A model generated the notes under the pieces. It was not told the DNA's origin, searched no databases, and saw nothing but the letters and a program-made list of their open reading frames with translations. Made by a program: the position numbers and the translations under genes. Shown here one piece after another: positions 26,800-39,118 of a stretch of 64,000 nucleotides of DNA. The DNA is from Plectrocnemia conspersa. Lineage: Eukaryota > Arthropoda > Insecta > Trichoptera > Polycentropodidae. Within the stretch, counting starts at the first letter, position 1. Every line of letters begins with the position of its first letter. The stretch covers positions 62,001 through 126,000 of the forward strand of contig VTFK01000075.1 of NCBI GenBank assembly GCA_009617715.1. Direction: 5' to 3'.

Positions 26800-27350
26800 G
26801 GTTTCCCATAAATAACCCGCAAAAATTCTCAGGTGCATTGTATGAATATTTCTTTGTTACGAAACGGTCACGCGAAACAATATATCAACGGAAGACAAAA
26901 ATCACCGTAAGGCCACAACATTCCCGTTACACAATTCGACTTCGGAGATGTCCATCAAGCAAATGTCACTTTTTAAAGCCGCATTACGTTGTTTTAAGAA
27001 GCGAGAGCAACGATTAGCTGAATGATTGTAATTTATCAGCAAGCTTTGCAGCCCTGAATACATATGGTTGGCCTTCAATAAGGACCTAGCAGACACTCGT
27101 AGGAACATATTTGGCCCACCCGCGGACAACATACGGTCATGGACGCTCACATTTTGAGAGAAACTTCACCATACGTGCACCGCAGCAGAGAGGGATCAAC
27201 CTCCGCTATACTGACGCTGCCACATCACTCTGAGGATCTTTCACGGACATCATCCCTGCGCCAGCTTCTCCGCCACTACTGGAGAAAAACATCCGGCCAA
27301 CATAGTCCATCGTAATATGTAATATAACCCAATAAATTCTCACTAGTTTT
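26800..27350 (+). mobile_element. LTR-like repeat, copy A
   Basis: Shares TTACGAAACGGTCACG and CATCAAGCAAATG-type blocks with copy D, and ACATACGGTCATGGAC, CCTCCGCTATACTG and GACATCATCCCTGCGCCAG with copies B and D. It ends in an AATAAATTCTCACTAG polyadenylation-type region. No internal retrotransposon coding sequence flanks it, so it looks like a solo LTR or fragment. Confidence 0.6.
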
Positions 27351-27424
27351 CACCTAAACCGAATATAAACATTATTATTTGAGTGTTAGATCATAAAATG
27401 GACGTTTTATGCAAATGTCAAATT

Positions 27425-27545
27425 TCATAGATATTTTGATCAGCTATCAGTTAAATTATATTTTCGCTAGTTCAAATATATATCAATTAGTGAAAATGTA
27501 TTCTAATATAATTTCACTGAAATAAATAGTGAAATTATATGTATA
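27425..27545. repeat. TATATTTTCACT palindromic modules, copy 2
   Basis: AAATTATATTTTCGCTAGTT, then ATCAATTAGTGAAAATGTAT and TAATATAATTTCACTGAAAT, repeat the module type seen at 23.1 and 62.7 kb. No foldback arm is next to this copy. Confidence 0.45.
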
Positions 27546-27590
27546 CCATAAAAAATACAGCTTCATTGAAACATACACATTAACTTTAAC

Positions 27591-27591
27591 A

Positions 27592-27625
<34 letters not shown>
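27591..27625. repeat. (TA)n microsatellite
   Basis: ATATATGTA followed by about 12 TA units. Confidence 0.9.
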
Positions 27626-27629
27626 ACTT

Positions 27630-29000
27630 ACATACCATCAAATGAATTTCATTTTATTATTATAGTAAAGAGTGATTATACAGACATAACAATTTGAATA
27701 TGTACATATATGCTAATTATATTAAATTTACTTAGCAAATACATAGATTAGAAATGTTCATTGGCTTTTTTAATATTAAATTGTTTACATTTACATAATA
27801 TGTAGCATGAAACATTTCACACACATATAAAAATAATCACCCCAGATTAATATCAATCTTTAGATAGTAAAATACGCTAGCACTCCTAAATAAAATTCAT
27901 AAAATCTATAGTTTTTGATGGATAATAATATAAAATAAATTCCTAAGTAATGATAATAAAGATGGACGATAAGTAATTTTCTCCCCATCTCAATAGTAGG
28001 AAATTCTAGTGATATTTTGGAACAAAAATATTTAGACTGATAGTCGGTCGTATATAAAAACAACGTAAATGTTGGATATGATACACCCAGAAAATTAAGG
28101 GCGAATTCAACAAGTGCCATTTTTTTTTATTTTGCTCAGTGGTTCGTATGTTTTGTTATAAAAGTAACACAATATTATTCGATATTAGAATGTCATCATT
28201 TCAGCAAGATATTGCTCAGGTTACTGTTCTTCCTTAAATATAAAAATAATTTAACAAGGTACAAAATAAATTTAGATTTTGTAAATTTTTACTACAAGAG
28301 GAAGATATGATTCTTCTCTCAAAATTATTTATTTTTGTCTAGCTCTCTCCAAAGGAAACTGAGTATTGTGTTACAATTTTTAACATTATATTTCAGTAAG
28401 TTTCTCAACTGTAACCAATATAAAAAGTACAAAAAGACAAAGAAATGAGACTCACTATATCTCATATTAAACTTGACAGGGCTAAAATCTGCAAAAGCCA
28501 AAAAAAAAGGTATCACATTAATACTGATTAAAGAAATTCGAGTTTTATAAGCGAGTTATAATATTTACAGATTTTTCATTATTTTCACATGCTTTAATAA
28601 GTCGAGTGCTTAATGTTTAAATTATGTTACATTTAAAGTTTCTTAAAGATTTTTTCTGAAGAAGAACATATTATCCGCTATTTTTTAAACTTGTTTTAAA
28701 AAATTGGATAGTGTTTTTTCATACGCCATACTAAACTGATATTTAACTTTCAGATTATCACATTTTTAAATCAAAAGAAAATTTGCTTGAAATATAAAAA
28801 ATCATATTAATTTGACATATCTGAATTGACTTTGATACATCGATATTTCCGCACTGATACCACTGCCATAGTAACGCAATTTCAGCAACAAAGTTGCTGA
28901 AATTTCGTACATTCAACAATTAAAAATGAACAATTTTATACATTATTAAGGCATTAAAAAAATACCTTGCTCTTTAGTTTACGGTTTTTTTTTATATATT
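27630..29000. other. AT-rich DNA, no gene seen
   Basis: Open frames here, for example 27860-28120, are hydrophobic translations of AT-rich DNA without family features. Confidence 0.5.
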
Positions 29001-29009
29001 TGTAAATAC

Positions 29010-29060
29010 AGTTATACCTCGATATAACAGAATAATGCGGGTGAGGGTTGTCCGTTAAAG
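29010..29060 (+). repeat. pogo/Tigger-like terminal repeat
   Basis: TACAGTTATACCTCGATATA ACAG begins with a TA target and CAGT and contains ACCTCGATATAAC, the terminal motif of pogo-type Tc1/mariner elements. No opposite end was found. Confidence 0.5.
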
Positions 29061-29844
29061 CCAAAATCCGTTCTATAAAAGTACGTTTTCCGAATGTGTT
29101 TTTATAGTAAAAAATAAACAACACAATGCAATTTCAGTGAGTTTTTCATAAATTAATTTAAATTAATATATCATTTTGAACAATGATAAGGTAAGTATTA
29201 AACTTTATTTCACAAAAAAATTTTCTATCAAATTAAAATAAATAAACAAACGTTTATTTGAAAATACACTTTATTTGTATTTTTATACTATATTTGCGTT
29301 AACACAGTCAGTTTGAAAGCTATCTATTTCATTATTATTCATAAGGGTAGACTACTGTTTACAAATATATTTTTATGTTTTTTTTATGCCCTGTGTTTAT
29401 TAAGTGACTTTTTTGCGGTTTTTGTATCATCTCTGCTCACCTTAATACATAATATGAACTAAAAATGCTTTTAAGAATAGCACTTTTACAATACATTTTT
29501 AGTATGAAGTCGCTTATACGATTTTGGGCAAAGTACGAAGGATCGATATATCGTTTTATATTATGGTTTGTTCGAAAAAAAACAATGTATTACTTTTTAA
29601 AAACACGAAGCAACAATATAACTAGAGATTGTGACCCTAATATTCGATTTTTGATATCAAATTAAGTCAATGAATAAAAGTCACCTATGTATAATATATT
29701 TTCTAAGTTTGGAATTTTAAACACATATAGACACCCACAGAGAAGACTAAAAACATCATTTGTCAAAATAATCTGAAAAAATATTTGGGTTATTTCTAAA
29801 AAATAACAAAAAAGTTAAACGTATTGTTTAAATCACTTAACCCT

Positions 29845-29962
29845 TAAACCAACATCAACAGCTATTAAGCGTCTGTTTTCAACAGTAGGAACAATCAAAA
29901 CAAAGTTAAGAACCAATATAAAATACAAAGCATTCAATGCGTTGCTATTTTTCGTTTTCTGA
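29845..29962 (+). pseudogene. hAT transposase C-terminal dimerisation domain remnant
   Basis: The plus strand reads KPTSTAIKRLFSTVGTIKTK, then LRTNIKYKAFNALLFF and a stop. This matches the conserved hAT C-terminal block (PATSxxSERVFSxxGxI...RxxLxxxxxxxLLFL). No earlier transposase blocks are readable upstream. ATATTCGAATATTAAT at about 30050 resembles the subterminal DNA of Ac/hobo-type hAT elements. Confidence 0.7.
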
Positions 29963-30159
29963 TAAATTTCAATGGATTATTGTATAGTGTGATTTATTTT
30001 ATTTATTAAAAGTTAATTTTCTTACTTCAGAAACTATTCAAATATATTATAATATTCGAATATTAATAACAATTTCAGATGAGTCGTGGAATGCAATAGA
30101 AATAAATGATCTCAGGATTTCAAATAAATAAAATAAAATCCTTAGAAGCTATATTATAG

Positions 30160-30620
30160 TATGCACAGTGTCTTATATCCTCTCTCCCATTTCCCGTCAA
30201 TTGTCTGTCGGTCGCAGCAGACGTGACATCATCTTGAGAGCGTTCGGCAACGTCCGATTCGGTAGGCAATTAGCACAAGCCGGGCCATTTTGACGGACTG
30301 TACACATCCACACGTATCCAATGATGTGAAGTGTACACACAGACACGGTGGCGCATTCGCCTCGCTCGGACACAAATTGAACACGCCGCGAACGAGCAAT
30401 AAATCGACGCTCAAACACTTTACGAAGCCTTGAACTTTTTTTCACAGTTTCAATTGGCATAAAGGCCGACCCAGCCGCTGACGGTTTTCTCTATTTTTCC
30501 ACCTAGTTATGCGGAAACTTCGCCACTACACAGCAAACACCTGGTACGTATTGTGACAACACGTTTCGTATTGCTAAAACGCGATCTCCAAATTGGTGAC
30601 CCGACACAATTGAAGAAACA
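30160..30620 (+). mobile_element. Gypsy (CsRn1-type) LTR/leader remnant with tRNA-Trp-like primer site
   Basis: TTGGTGACCCGACAC at 30593-30607 resembles the tRNA-Trp primer-binding site (TGGTGACCCCGACGTG) that follows the 5' LTR in CsRn1-clade Ty3/gypsy elements, with one base missing. The GC-balanced stretch upstream would be the LTR and the short open frame downstream the start of the internal region. No gag or pol domain follows. Confidence 0.4.
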
Positions 30621-30799
30621 ATCTGAGATGATTGCCTCACTATTGACATGTGGCGACTATCCTAAGTCGTCGCTTTGTATCATCAAAAAAATACAATATG
30701 TGACCAGTCATACAAATCAACACCATTTTTTTCTACTGCACTTGCATAAAAACAACCAGTGTGCCGCTAAAAAAGAATTTCTAGAATGATGGATTTGCG

Positions 30800-32140
30800 A
30801 TATGGCGCTTAAATTTCCTTTCCAGCGCAATTAACGCTTTTATTGTGATTTAAATTCAATTTTTCTGAGATTTTGCAGAAACAGGCAAAAATTTTTACTC
30901 GAGAAAGTAGCTAAACCTACAAATCTCACTGTTTCGTGTTTTAAACATTATCTTATGCAACAAAATTTTAGCACCACTGAAACCATCCAAGAGTTTTCTA
31001 CCAGTGAAGCTCACGCCAAATTGACACAGTTAACTAAGTCATAATCATTTTGATAAAAACATTTATGCACAATACACGCCATAACATTTTTTTTAATACC
31101 CACTATTTTAGAATTTATGCCATTTAGAAAAAAAAACAATGCATATTATTTTTAAATACGCAATACTGCGAAACTTTATATAATATATGATTGTGAATAA
31201 GAACACTTTTATTGAATGTATGTACAATATATTAAAACTATTTTTTATTTCTTGATTAACAGCCAAGTCGCACATTTATTTTCACAAACAGCATTAATAA
31301 TTTAATGAAATAAATGGATTTCGATTAAAACCAGACTAAATTAAATATAATTATAACAATATCACTAACATTATTAGCTCATTTAAATGAAAATCCTAGA
31401 TATGTTATTCACAATTATTTTTTTATGAACTAACATATTTTCTACTGAGGTATTAATTTGTTTGACAACATCTGTTTGTGAACATAATTTGATCAATCAA
31501 AAAAATATATTTCTGATAATTCTGACTCATACAACTGCTTCCAAGTAAAATTTAATATGAAAATATATTTAACTTGCACCTTATCAAAACATATTAAGCT
31601 TTTATTTTATATGTTAAACGTGTTTTTTCTAGTGTTGGTTCATTCTATTTTAATAAATCGTTTTATCGCGCTCTATGAATATACATATTTCAATAGGCCA
31701 AAAGCATTTTTATAAAATAAACATTCTTAATTTAGATTTATATCCATGTCATGTTTTCGTGGTGAGTTTTAAATTTTTCTTGACACAATAAAACCTAAAC
31801 TTATATACTTTAGCCTAATTATGCCTTCCGTTTATATAGTATATCTTTCTTGAATTAAATACACAAATCTTTCACTGCGTTTATATGTAAGCAAATAATC
31901 TTACACCATAAACATACACGAGATAATTAGTTGTTATGATAGCGCGCGTGCCAAATGTCAACTAACGCTCAAACTCAACAACGCAGGTTGTTCGCATAAT
32001 CAGTTCCAATTGACCGTGCTAATTATATCAAATACCTCTGAAACCAAGTTAATTGGATCTACATTGGCAGTCAATTATATCTACTACAGAAAATTAAAAT
32101 AAATCAAGTATTTATAATATTTTAGTTACCGCACGTACTA
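30800..32140. other. AT-rich DNA, no gene seen
   Basis: Very AT-rich, no repeat or protein match noticed. Confidence 0.5.
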
Positions 32141-32729
32141 TACAAAGCGATCTTTCTTTCTTACTTACACAGCAGTTACGTTTGTGGAGAGTGTTGACTC
32201 ACATCTCAAACAAGACATTGCTTCGAGTTTACTATTGGGAAATCTCGACAAAATGCAACTGCGGGTTTGGAGACGCAGAGACCTAGGAAATTAAATAAGT
32301 TTGCGCAACTTATTAATTATTCAGATAAAACGTAATGCATTTCTAGTAAATTAACTGAACAAATCTTAAGTTTGTTTCAAAAAAAATTCTGATGAAAATA
32401 TAATATAACCGGAATTATTATTAAATTCCGATCGATCATATCAGATTAGATATTTTAGGATTTACATCGAGGTTGATGGATGAGGATTTATGGCTATTTG
32501 GTTACAATACTAATATGCTGAGCAATGACTGAATAACACCTAACACTTAGCAAACCAGTATCGATTACTTCCTAAGTAAAAGGCAACTGTGTAACAACTA
32601 TAATATACGTATTACGTAATTATTATAATCGCAAAATTTACAATACAAAATATAAATCATGATAAGTTATTTTCATCTTCAGATATAAACAATTTGATAA
32701 AGTCAGTTTAATAGATAATAAATATTTAT

Positions 32730-33300
32730 GGGGACCTAAAACGATTTACCACCACTGATCAAGGAAAAGTTATGATAAAAACTGTAACGTTCTACGAAAA
32801 AAAAAACATAACAAATAATATATTTTAACAGTAAAAAATAACTCAATTTGTAAATATTATTAAGTCTATAAGATCTCTCGTCAAACAAAACGTAACACCA
32901 TAAATAATATTCGAATCAAAATACGGAATATACAATACAATTCTACATTATCAGTAAAAGGAAACATATTAATTAAATGTGTGGCAGATATAAAAATGAC
33001 CCGAACAAAGAAACACTAGACATAATTGCGTAATCTGGGTCGTAAAATATAGATATAAAAGTACCGTCTCTACAACCCCAGAATTAGTAACTAACAGTTA
33101 AGAGTCAAGTTATAGGATATAACTAGTGAAGAGTTATATCTTCGCACTAGTTATATCTACACACCTACGAAAGATATAAATCCACATTTACATCTTTCGA
33201 CGACGCATAGCTATTAACCATTTTACGATGTATAACTGTTATTAATGATACTAAAAATAACAATAAATAAATACAACTTTATATAAAGCGTCTCATTTGG
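32730..33300 (+). repeat. Dispersed repeat pair, copy 2 (LTR-like)
   Basis: GATTTACCACCACTGATCAA GGAAAAGT, AAGATCTCTCGTCAAACAAA and ATTGCGTAATCTGGG followed by GATATAAAAGTACCGTCTC match copy 1. Past the TATA-like site it has AATAAATAAATACAAC, a possible polyadenylation signal. An inverted ATATAACTAGTG/CACTAGTTATAT lies at 33117-33150. Confidence 0.5.
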
Positions 33301-33479
33301 ATCACCTATAGTAAAGTACTACAAAAACAGATTTTAAATTTAATTTATTTAAGCCAGTCTGGGCGAAGCGGGAGAAGTATGTACCTCATAAATTTTTGCT
33401 ATATATTTTTCAACATTTTTTTTTTTGTTAAATATATACAAGTTGAAGTAGCTTATTATAAGATGAAATGCAATACTTA

Positions 33480-33665
33480 ATATGTATGACTTAATTATTC
33501 ATCCGTTAGATTAGGAAAATCTAGGTAAACCTAATCTGTGATAATCAATTGGAATCACATTTTCCGATCTTCCAGACTGAAATTGAAAAACACTAAGGTC
33601 CATATGGGATTCGAACCCAGGTCTTTCAGGTCAATAGTCAGCGACTTAAACCATTCGTGCTGGTT
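33480..33665 (-). mobile_element. tRNA-derived SINE, copy 1
   Basis: On the minus strand the head from 33660 carries an A-box-like TGGTTTAAGTCGC and a perfect B box, GGTTCGAATCC. The arms do not fold as a tRNA (the acceptor stem pairs at only three positions), so this is a polymerase III promoter of a SINE. The body down to about 33480, with CCTAATCTGTGATAATC, recurs at 43.3 kb. Confidence 0.65.
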
Positions 33666-33837
33666 AAATAATGTTTTGTTATACCCTATTTTATGATTAT
33701 AACTATGTTATAATGTTATTCATGAACTGTTCGTGAAACTCGTACTTTGATGTATGTCAAAAAAAAAACATTTTATGTTTGTAATGTACAAGGAAACAAA
33801 AAGTAACGGCCAGAATAGGTTTTGCATTATAAGTTTC

Positions 33838-34792
33838 GATCTCAAAAATCTTTCAAAAAGACTAAAAAAATGTATTTTTTTGTTTTATCGATTTTTTTTC
33901 AAGACAAGCCATTAATCAATCATTAGTTTTTAACCCAAAAATCCATCAAAAAGGTTAAGAATTTGGGAACTTACGATTTTTTTAGGAACAGACCCTTAAT
34001 TTAAGTTTTTGAGCTTAAAAATATATTAAAGTCTAAAAATTTATGCACTTGTAATATTTATTTGTTATTATTGAATTTTCTTCAAAACTAAATTTAAAGT
34101 TTTAAGCTCAAAAATCTATTAAAAATGCTGAAAATTGGTGGATTTGTATTTTTTTTATCGATTTCTTTTTATGACAAATCCTTGATTCAGGGTTTTGAAC
34201 TCAAAAATCTATCAAAAAGACTAAAAAATTGTGAACTTATGAATTTTTTTCAGGTCAGGCCCTAAATTTATGTTTTTGAGCTTAAACATATATTAAAAAG
34301 CCGGAAAATTTGTGTACTTGTAATATTTTGTTCATATTATTTTTTCTTCAAAACGAGATCTTAACATACGGTCATGGACACCCACATCCTGAGAGAGAAT
34401 TCACCATACGAGCACCGCAGCAAAGAGGGGGCAACCTCCGCTATACTGTCGCTGCCACGCCAATCAGAACTTCTACGGACATCATCCCTGCGCCAGTTTC
34501 TCTACCAATGATTGGAGAAAAACATCTCGCCATGTAATATAACATTTATCATATGTAATATAATCTAATAAAACCTGCGTCTTACTGGCTGCGAAGTCAC
34601 ACCCCAAAGGGTTAGAATCCCGAAAAATCTATTAAATGGGTAGAAAATTTGTGTTTTTTTATCCGATTTTTTTTTAAAACAGGCCTTAAATTTAGAATTT
34701 TGAGCTAAAACATCTATCAAAAAGGCTGAAAACTTTTGTTTTTGTTTTTATTTTTTTCAAAACAGACCCTAAATTCAAGGTTTTGCAGGAAG
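33838..34792 (+). repeat. Tandem array, eight units of ~80-95 bp
   Basis: The core CTCAAAAATCTATCAAAAAG recurs in variant form near 33841, 33933, 34013, 34105, 34199, 34280, 34620 and 34703. Between cores lie T-rich runs with TATCGATTTTTTTT and CAGACCCTTAATTTAAG. Spacing alternates roughly 92 and 81 bp. Copy B of the LTR-like repeat splits it between units six and seven. Confidence 0.8.
34362..34612 (+). mobile_element. LTR-like repeat, copy B (3' half) inserted in a tandem repeat
   Basis: Matches the 3' half of copy A from ACATACGGTCATGGAC onward. It carries TAATATAATCTAATAAAACC and ends near CTGGCTGCGAAGTCACACC. It interrupts the ~90-bp tandem array at 33.84-34.79 kb. Confidence 0.65.
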
Positions 34793-34889
34793 GGTATATG
34801 AAGTTATACGCGTATGCCCTATGCTATTTGTAAAAATAGCGTATTCTCTTTGGGTAAATCAATATTTATCATCAGATAAAAAAATACAT

Positions 34890-35500
34890 GTGGCGACCAC
34901 ACAAATAGGTACAGATTTAAAAGGGCAATTGTCTCAATGTTGATGACAGTGACCAAAAACATTCATTCATTAGCAATGAGACAAATATCATGGCACAAGA
35001 GGGATTTCTTTTGACCACACAACACGAGTCGTTAAGAGAATCTCTTTTGTGACAAAACGGTACGGACGCAATCAATCACTATATCGCAAAAACGAATTTG
35101 AAAGTCTGGACAAGCAAAAAACTCGCTTTCGAAAATACAACATTCGATTTTTCGAGTTCTACGAAGCGTCTGTAGCGATTGGCTAGGAGATCGATGCACA
35201 GTCGCGATTGGCCAACAAGCGTGCAACCCCTAAAGGATATAAGCCCGGACTCCGGTGAGGAGAGGAGATACGAGACGGCTGAGGCACCAGACAAGAGACG
35301 GCCCAGACAGCAGAGCCAGTAACGCAGACGACCAGAGAGCCAAGATATACCAGCAGCAATCCGGAGGAACCAGCCACGCGCCCTCACCGACAGACCTGAA
35401 GATCACATCTGACACCCGCCGCACGCAGCCACAAGAACCCTAAGAATCATCTACCGGCATCACCACCTTCACACACATTGACTACAAAATAACCCAATCC
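34890..35500 (+). mobile_element. LTR-like repeat, copy C
   Basis: Begins TGTGGCGACCACAC and shares ACAAAACGGTACGG, GAAGCGTCTGTAGCGATTGG and GACTCCGGTGAGGAG with copy D. AAAGGATATAAGCCCGGACT CCG resembles a TATA box and start site, as expected in an LTR. It diverges from the other copies after about 35290. Confidence 0.6.
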
Positions 35501-36039
35501 TTTTGATGCGTGAGGTATACAGAAAGCCATTAAGGATATATGTATATAGATATTAAAAATATGGCTACCTTTAATTACTTGATTTTGTGGACCTAAAAAA
35601 TCTACAATATAAAATAGAAGACCATAGCAAAAAATAGTATTTATAAAGGGGTCCAGCTATCCCCCTGTTGTGCATTTCTTTACATTACATTTTATCAACA
35701 ACTAACATGGTAAAAAACAATAGGCTATAACAATACAATATTTTATGATTTTTGTTAAACACTCACATCAATGAAGAATTACGGTAACTTTTCAATCATA
35801 AAAGGTTCATAAAACTAACGTTTAGAACGCCAATAGACTCAATAGCTTAAATACCAAACTCTCTTTATCGAATTATGGTAGGCCTTATATGAAAAGTCCT
35901 AAAAATATTAGTAAATTCAGGATTAGCAGACCATAGTGAGACGTGAATTTGTAACTATAACTTCACTGGTAATATACATTCACTGTAACATATGTCTATA
36001 CCATTGTAGAGGTTTAAATTCTAAACAATGAAAAATATG

Positions 36040-36545
36040 CTCCTGTCCCAATTCAGATCTATTGCCGATTCGCGCCGATCGTCCACGCACAAAGACTCAA
36101 GCAAGAAAACGACAACACTCTCCTCGTTGATGGATCGCTGTTATATTTTAAATCTTTCAATAGACCATCGTCGCCTTTGTGCCTATCCATCTGAATAATG
36201 GGCACGATAAATCTTCTCTCGCGTCCGACGCGTCGGCAGATATCGCTCGAACAAAGTCGGGAAGACGACGCTTTCACCTGACAAATGTTTCGCGACTCGG
36301 TATCGCCAGATTTCCCAGTTGCACGAGAGACAACGAGGAAAAGTACAAACAAAGGGCGCATCGAACGGAACGGCATGATTTATGGGGGTCGGGCAGGGAA
36401 TTGTACGACTTTTACAACTTGTATGCTGCGAGTCCGAAATCGAACTATGCCTGACCCAATTTTGGCATTTTATGACGCGGCACAAAGTGAGACTGACGAT
36501 GATGGAAAAAAAATACGAATATTCCTATGAACGACAGTGCTCGGA
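36040..36545. promoter_or_regulatory. GC-balanced island, candidate regulatory block
   Basis: About 500 bp with frequent CpG (TCGCGTCCGACGCGTCGGCAG) where several overlapping frames on both strands stay open, a by-product of lower AT content. No frame has domain features. Could be an alternative PKC promoter or conserved element. Confidence 0.3.
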
Positions 36546-37202
36546 TATGTTAAGGCAAAGGTCTTAAGAAAACTGCCACATTTTAACTATTTCCCAAGAG
36601 AACTCATTACAATGCAATGAGTCACTGCCCTCGGAAGGAAAAATGAGGACAAAACAACGATAAAAATCTCCCGGCGTTGACAAGGTAAACTTTTAAGGCA
36701 AAATGTATTACAGTAATTAAAAAGAGCTTTTACTGTTGTATTGCGCGGTCTGCAATCGTTTATTACTATATTTTTTAAGGAGAGAAGGCGAGATTATTAC
36801 ATACTATTATTTCAAGATTTTATCACTCTGGCAGTCTGGCGTCTACTTAGAGTGTAACTTGGGAACACGGTTCCACTGGGAGTCGTAAAGATTCACATTT
36901 TATTTTTGCAAAAATATCGTATAAAAACAATACATTAAATTATATGTTTATGGAATGAAAAAATAAATATTAAAATAGAAAAATAATTTTACATCGTCAA
37001 TATTCGCGGATATGATTTATTATTATGTTATAAACGTAAAAGAGAGGAATGACAGACCACTAACAAGTACTGAAGTGCAATAAACGACCGTACAATAACT
37101 AATTTTTAATGCTTAACTCGCCGGCGGATTGAAGATAAATATCGTCTCGGAAATTTTCGTAAATTTATGCCTACTTAAAAACAGAGGTCGGTAACGAATA
37201 AG

Positions 37203-37665
37203 TAAATTTTAATAATTTATTTTTATTTTATTAATTTATTTAGCTTAATAGCTAATTTATACATCAAACAAATTTTAACTAAACATATAAATATATAATA
37301 TTTAACATAAACAGAAAAAAAAAAAAAGATTTAATATCATAATTTATTTCTTAATGCACGAAGGTGTATTTTTATTCCATTTTGGAAACCCATTATAGTT
37401 TTATAGTGTTTTAATAAGTATTTTAAAAAAGAATAAAGATGTACATAGATTTAATACTAGAAAAAAAGACAATTTAATAATGGTTACGTATAAGAAAACG
37501 AGTACGGCCAGGGGAATTATGTAATGTTGCGGATTTAAATAAATAAAGAAACACCTTCGTGCTTTAAGTCTTTTTTTATTTTCTGATTTTGTTTATATTG
37601 TATATTATATGTATGTTTAGTTATAATTAGTTTAATGTAAATAAATAAAATAATAATAAATAATA
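37203..37665. mobile_element. Two head-to-head 3' ends of the same LINE family
   Basis: 37203-37380 matches the 3' tail of the LINE at 5640-5830 in minus orientation, including TTTAGCTTAATAGCTAAT and the stretch around GCACGAAGGTGT. From about 37385 the same family continues in plus orientation, encoding KDVHRFNTRKKDNL and KKTSTARGIM. It then passes through ACACCTTCGTGC and reaches a plus-strand A-rich tail at 37625-37665. The two copies are thus inverted, with both A-rich ends pointing outward. Confidence 0.75.
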
Positions 37666-38079
37666 CCCATGAGCTAAATGTAAATAATGACCGCCAGACT
37701 CAAAAACTGTACACAAAATTTTTATAACCGTTATTTCCACTAACAATATATTGTGCTATCGTCGAAACACTAGTCATTAATTTGCTCAACAAATAGTTTA
37801 TTTTTATGGAGATCGGCAAATGACCATAATGGTTTTATTTATAGAGTAATACCCCAGAAACACTCATGCTTTATTAGAGATACGGAATTTGTCAATATGG
37901 TTTATTTAATCTAAATATGCCTTTTTCTCACCTGTCCAAGCTTCAGTCAAAGAAAACATATGTCCACTTAACAACAGAGATTGAGTGACACACTTTGATT
38001 CACAATCGCGCTTCGTAAGTCAGTAATATCGGCATTTTATTACCCCATTGTAATGCATTGGGTTCACTGGAAGTTGTCC

Positions 38080-38225
38080 GAACCGAAGTTACAACTGAAG
38101 TCGGCCGAGATCTACGACTTCGAGTAAGCGACCACACTGTCGCAAATTTCATATGCCGTCCGGACGGCGGCTTCTGTCACGTACAGCCGGCCGGAAAAAA
38201 AGTGCCAAATAATCGCAATTTTTAA
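38080..38225. promoter_or_regulatory. CpG-rich island with perfect 14-bp palindrome
   Basis: GCCGTCCGGACGGC at about 38155 is perfectly palindromic, followed by GTACAGCCGGCCGGAAA. The island is among the most GC-rich intronic segments and could mark an alternative promoter. Confidence 0.3.
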
Positions 38226-38802
38226 ATTGTCATATTATTAAAATCACGCTACTGATAATTATAAAAGTTTGTGTGTGCACTCATACACACAATATCAATG
38301 AAAACTTTTCGGTCGTAAATATTCAATTTACGCAAAATCTTTGTCGGCTTTTACAAAATGCCATAAGGCATAAAAATCATAATTTAGAATACGAACACCA
38401 CATCTGTAACTATCCTAGAATTTGTCGCCATCGATTCTAAATAAGAATTCGTTATAGTGTGACATTTATATAAACCGATCTAGGAAAATACATAAGGATA
38501 TTCGAAACGATTTTTTTTAACAAAATAGAGTACCACTAATTATTTTATTTTATATGAAAAAAAATATAATAACGATTTCTGTTAGAAGAATATACTATCA
38601 AAAATATAATTAATCTCTTTTGGTGCCCTAAAATATTCAAAGATGTCGGTAATAGTCTGTTGAAGTCCCCGATAAGCATGTGGTATTATAAATTGACCAC
38701 GTGACCACGATGCCATGCGTGTTAACCATAGGAAGCCTACGCGCATACTGAAATTGAACCGAGTTACTCGTTCTATCTCAGTTTACGAACCACCATATAA
38801 TT

Positions 38803-38876
38803 ATCTCTCTCACTCTCGTCACTTAACACGTGAGAGAGCGAAAGTGGAAGTATCTCACCACTCGCGCTCGAAAGTG
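38803..38876 (+). repeat. CTCTCACTCTCGTCACTTAA repeat, copy 1
   Basis: ATCTCTCTCACTCTCGTCAC TTAACACGTGAGAGAGCG, then GTATCTCACC and CTCGCGC, recur at 44.97 kb. The unit contains a CTCTCTCAC/GTGAGAGAG inverted repeat. Confidence 0.6.
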
Positions 38877-39118
38877 CAGCTCCGATTTCGGTCCTTTTGC
38901 CGACAATGTTCGGAAGCGCTCGAAGCTGGCCAAGTCAACTGAATTATCCCCATTTTATCTCCCGTTCTCGGTAACCTCGGACAACTTCCGAGAGATTTTA
39001 GAGCGGGCAGAACCGAACTCGACCGAAGTAACCCACTATATTCTTCATCCTTGGCCAACCTTGGCGTTGGCCAAGGTGAGAGTGTAGTGCAGGCATCATG
39101 TTAAGAAATAAATTATTA

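Noticed and set aside
30197..30460. 87-codon minus-strand frame
   Set aside because: Sits in the proposed LTR/leader and has no homology features.
33598..33660. Genuine tRNA gene on the minus strand
   Set aside because: The B box is perfect but the acceptor stem does not pair and no clear anticodon arm forms; better explained as the head of a SINE.
35032..35443. Cluster of overlapping open frames on both strands
   Set aside because: They lie within LTR-like copy C and reflect its higher GC content, not coding.
36059..36567. Overlapping open frames of 61-105 codons
   Set aside because: Five frames on two strands are open at once, a sign of low stop density in a GC-balanced island; no domain.
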